Assembly (NCBI GenBank): GCA_016705125.1
Contig: JADIYW010000011.1
Location: 60,182-124,181, forward strand
Direction: 5' to 3'
DNA length: 64,000 bases
From: Bacteroidota bacterium
GTDB lineage: Bacteria; Bacteroidota; Bacteroidia; Chitinophagales; JADIYW01
The notes beneath the pieces are model-generated. The model was not told the origin of the DNA, did not search any database, and was given only the letters and a program-made list of their open reading frames with translations. Below, one piece after another: positions 62,676 to 64,000 of the stretch. Within the stretch, counting starts at the first letter, position 1. The number at the start of each line of letters is the position of its first letter. Position numbers and translations under genes: made by a program.

Positions 62676-64000
62676 ATGACATCCTCTTTGGGATGTGTTA
62701 CGGGCAGTCCTGCCACAAGTAACCAAATAACGATGACGGTAAATGCCATCAATCCTGTTGTCATTAATATAGCACCTTCGGCCAATCCAATTTGTGCAGG
62801 CACAAGTGTTACATTTACTGGCACTCCTGCAAACGCTGCATTTCTGCCTGTTTATCAATGGACATTAAATGGTGTAAACGTGGGAGTCAATTCTAATACT
62901 TACACTAATACAAGTTTTGTGAATGGAGATGTGGTAGCTTGTGTTTTAACTTTTAATGCAGGCTGTGTGAGCAATAATCCTGCAACATCTAATAATGTAG
63001 TAATGACAGTAAATCCAAATTTACCTGTTTCTGTTGCTATTTCTGCAAATAATAATCCAATCTGTGCTGGTACCAACGTAACCTTTACTGCTACATCAAC
63101 AAATGGCGGTGCAGCACCTGTTTACCAGTGGAAGAAAAATGGAGTAAATGTAGGTGTAAATGCTACTACATATAGCAATTCAACACTTGCAAATGGCGAT
63201 ATCATTACTTGCGAATTGACATCCAATGCAACCTGTCCTACTGGCAACCCTGCCACGAGCAATCAAGTAGTGCTGTCAATTGTTTCTCCAGCAACTGCAA
63301 ATATTTCTATCTCGGCAGATGATAATTCAATCTGCGCAGGCACTAACGTAACCTTTACTGCTGTAGCTGGCAATGGAGGTGGAACACCCACTTATCAATG
63401 GAAACTAAATGGTGCAAATGTGAGCACCAACTCCAATACTTATTCTAATGCTGCATTAGCTAATAATGATGTTGTATTCTGTGTTATGACCTCTTCACTT
63501 TCTTGTGTATTGTCTAGTCCAGCGTCATCGAATATTATTTTAATGTCTGTAAGTCCTAATTTACCAGTATCTGTTTCTATTGCAGCCGATGATAACAATA
63601 TCTGTGCAGGTACAAACGTAACGTTCACTGCCACTCCAACGAATGGCGGCGTAGCGCCTGTTTATCAGTGGAAGAAAAACGGTGTAAATGTAGGCTCAAA
63701 TTCAACGACTTACAGCAGTACTGCATTTGCAAATGGCGATATCATCACCTGTGTTTTGACATCCAATGCTATTTGTCCTACTGGAAATCCTGCTACAAGC
63801 AATCCAGTGGTGATGGTGGTGAATCCGAACTTACCAGTATCGGTTTCTATTTCTGCGGACAATAACAATATCTGTGCAGGCACTAATGTAACGTTCACTG
63901 CCGTTCCAACGAATGGCGGTGCAGCACCTGTTTATCAGTGGAAGAGAAATGGTGTGAATGTAGGTGCAAATGCTACTACTTATAGCAGTACTTCATTTGT
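62676..64000 (+). CDS. Giant adhesin, third segment (continues past the window)
   Basis: From about 62661 the coding continues in a third phase: NITCIMTSSLGCVTGSPATS and so on, with no stop to the window edge. The ATG at 62676 is only nominal. It carries about five 90-residue Ig-like units. The sorting domain expected at the C-terminus of a type IX secreted protein would lie beyond the window. The three segments together form one interrupted gene. Confidence 0.55.
   Translation, partial: MTSSLGCVTGSPATSNQITMTVNAINPVVINIAPSANPICAGTSVTFTGTPANAAFLPVYQWTLNGVNVGVNSNTYTNTSFVNGDVVACVLTFNAGCVSNNPATSNNVVMTVNPNLPVSVAISANNNPICAGTNVTFTATSTNGGAAPVYQWKKNGVNVGVNATTYSNSTLANGDIITCELTSNATCPTGNPATSNQVVLSIVSPATANISISADDNSICAGTNVTFTAVAGNGGGTPTYQWKLNGANVSTNSNTYSNAALANNDVVFCVMTSSLSCVLSSPASSNIILMSVSPNLPVSVSIAADDNNICAGTNVTFTATPTNGGVAPVYQWKKNGVNVGSNSTTYSSTAFANGDIITCVLTSNAICPTGNPATSNPVVMVVNPNLPVSVSISADNNNICAGTNVTFTAVPTNGGAAPVYQWKRNGVNVGANATTYSSTSF

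Larger units (their letters stand above)
61411..64000 (+). repeat. Tandem 270-bp Ig-like repeat array (about 10 units, runs off the window)
   Basis: The recurring motif (P/S)ICAGTNVTFTATPTNGG (sometimes SVTFT) starts in successive units near 61441, 61711, 61982, 62251, 62521, 62787, 63057, 63327, 63597 and 63867. The spacing is 270 bases, except where the indels and one shorter 89-codon unit change it. Each unit is a 90-residue Ig-like domain with YQWKKNGVNVG and PATSNQV. Neighbouring units are very similar in DNA, so recombination or misassembly is likely here. Confidence 0.9.

Noticed and set aside
61411..64000. CRISPR-like or satellite array
   Set aside because: The 270-base spacing is a repeated protein domain in one reading frame with coding motifs in each unit, not short repeats with spacers.

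Overview
The window is a chromosomal segment of a strongly AT-rich member of the Bacteroidota. Several independent signs agree. There are proteins with type IX secretion sorting domains of both kinds: a type A C-terminus on the M43 protease at 29264-30652 and a type B gliding-motility C-terminus on the protein at 10220-13174. The ftsX-DUF3098-uppP-truB-ribF gene order is typical of the phylum. A bacillithiol enzyme (BshC) is present. Promoters carry the Bacteroidota -7 element TAnnTTTG, and Shine-Dalgarno sequences are nearly absent. The exact order cannot be fixed from the sequence. I see no phage, insertion sequence, CRISPR array, rRNA or origin.

Layout. 1-5111: a five-gene minus-strand operon for tyrosine/phenylalanine catabolism (amino-acid dehydrogenase, hmgA, hpd, a MarR regulator, fahA cut by the window edge). 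5165-5883: a small MazF-type toxin-antitoxin module bracketed by two copies of a 24-bp direct repeat. 5957-10216: yidC and rnr, divergent. 10220-15920: a large type B secreted surface protein, an exported membrane-anchored protein, a divergent PRPP-synthetase-like enzyme and two small genes. 15940-17700: a hipBA module with a repeat-rich operator. 17845-24660: tRNA-Ser, purB, topA, a SirB1-like gene, rseP and tRNA-Leu. 24659-28394: the ftsX to ribF operon. 28534-31180: a transglutaminase-like gene, the secreted M43 protease, tRNA-Gly and a second tRNA-Leu. 31224-41005: aspartate kinase, fbp, a PolX homologue, a peptidase and a LytS/LytT pair. 41006-43916: a DUF4846 lipoprotein, a Zur-like regulator divergent from a MerC-domain protein with two operator palindromes, a deoxynucleoside kinase and folK. 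44006-49983: sppA-pyrR-pyrB, ddl, a Bax-inhibitor-like protein and a GNAT. 49980-58940: an AEC transporter, a tandem AAA+ ATPase with a duplicated N-terminal domain, a sterol desaturase family protein, lipoprotein, OsmC, bshC, thioredoxin and ubiX. 59122-64000: a small secreted protein and the start of a giant adhesin with 270-bp tandem Ig-like repeats, interrupted by three apparent single-base indels.

Most genes are housekeeping: membrane biogenesis, nucleotide synthesis, cofactors and cell wall. The accessory parts are the two toxin-antitoxin modules and the secreted repeat proteins. The most rewarding places for a second look are the Zur/MerC operator pair, the AAA+ ATPase with its duplicated N-terminal domain, the repeat-bounded toxin-antitoxin module, the PolX homologue without a working polymerase centre, and the interrupted adhesin. 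Many promoters lie so close to their start codons that the transcripts must be leaderless or nearly so, and these were used to correct several start codons.
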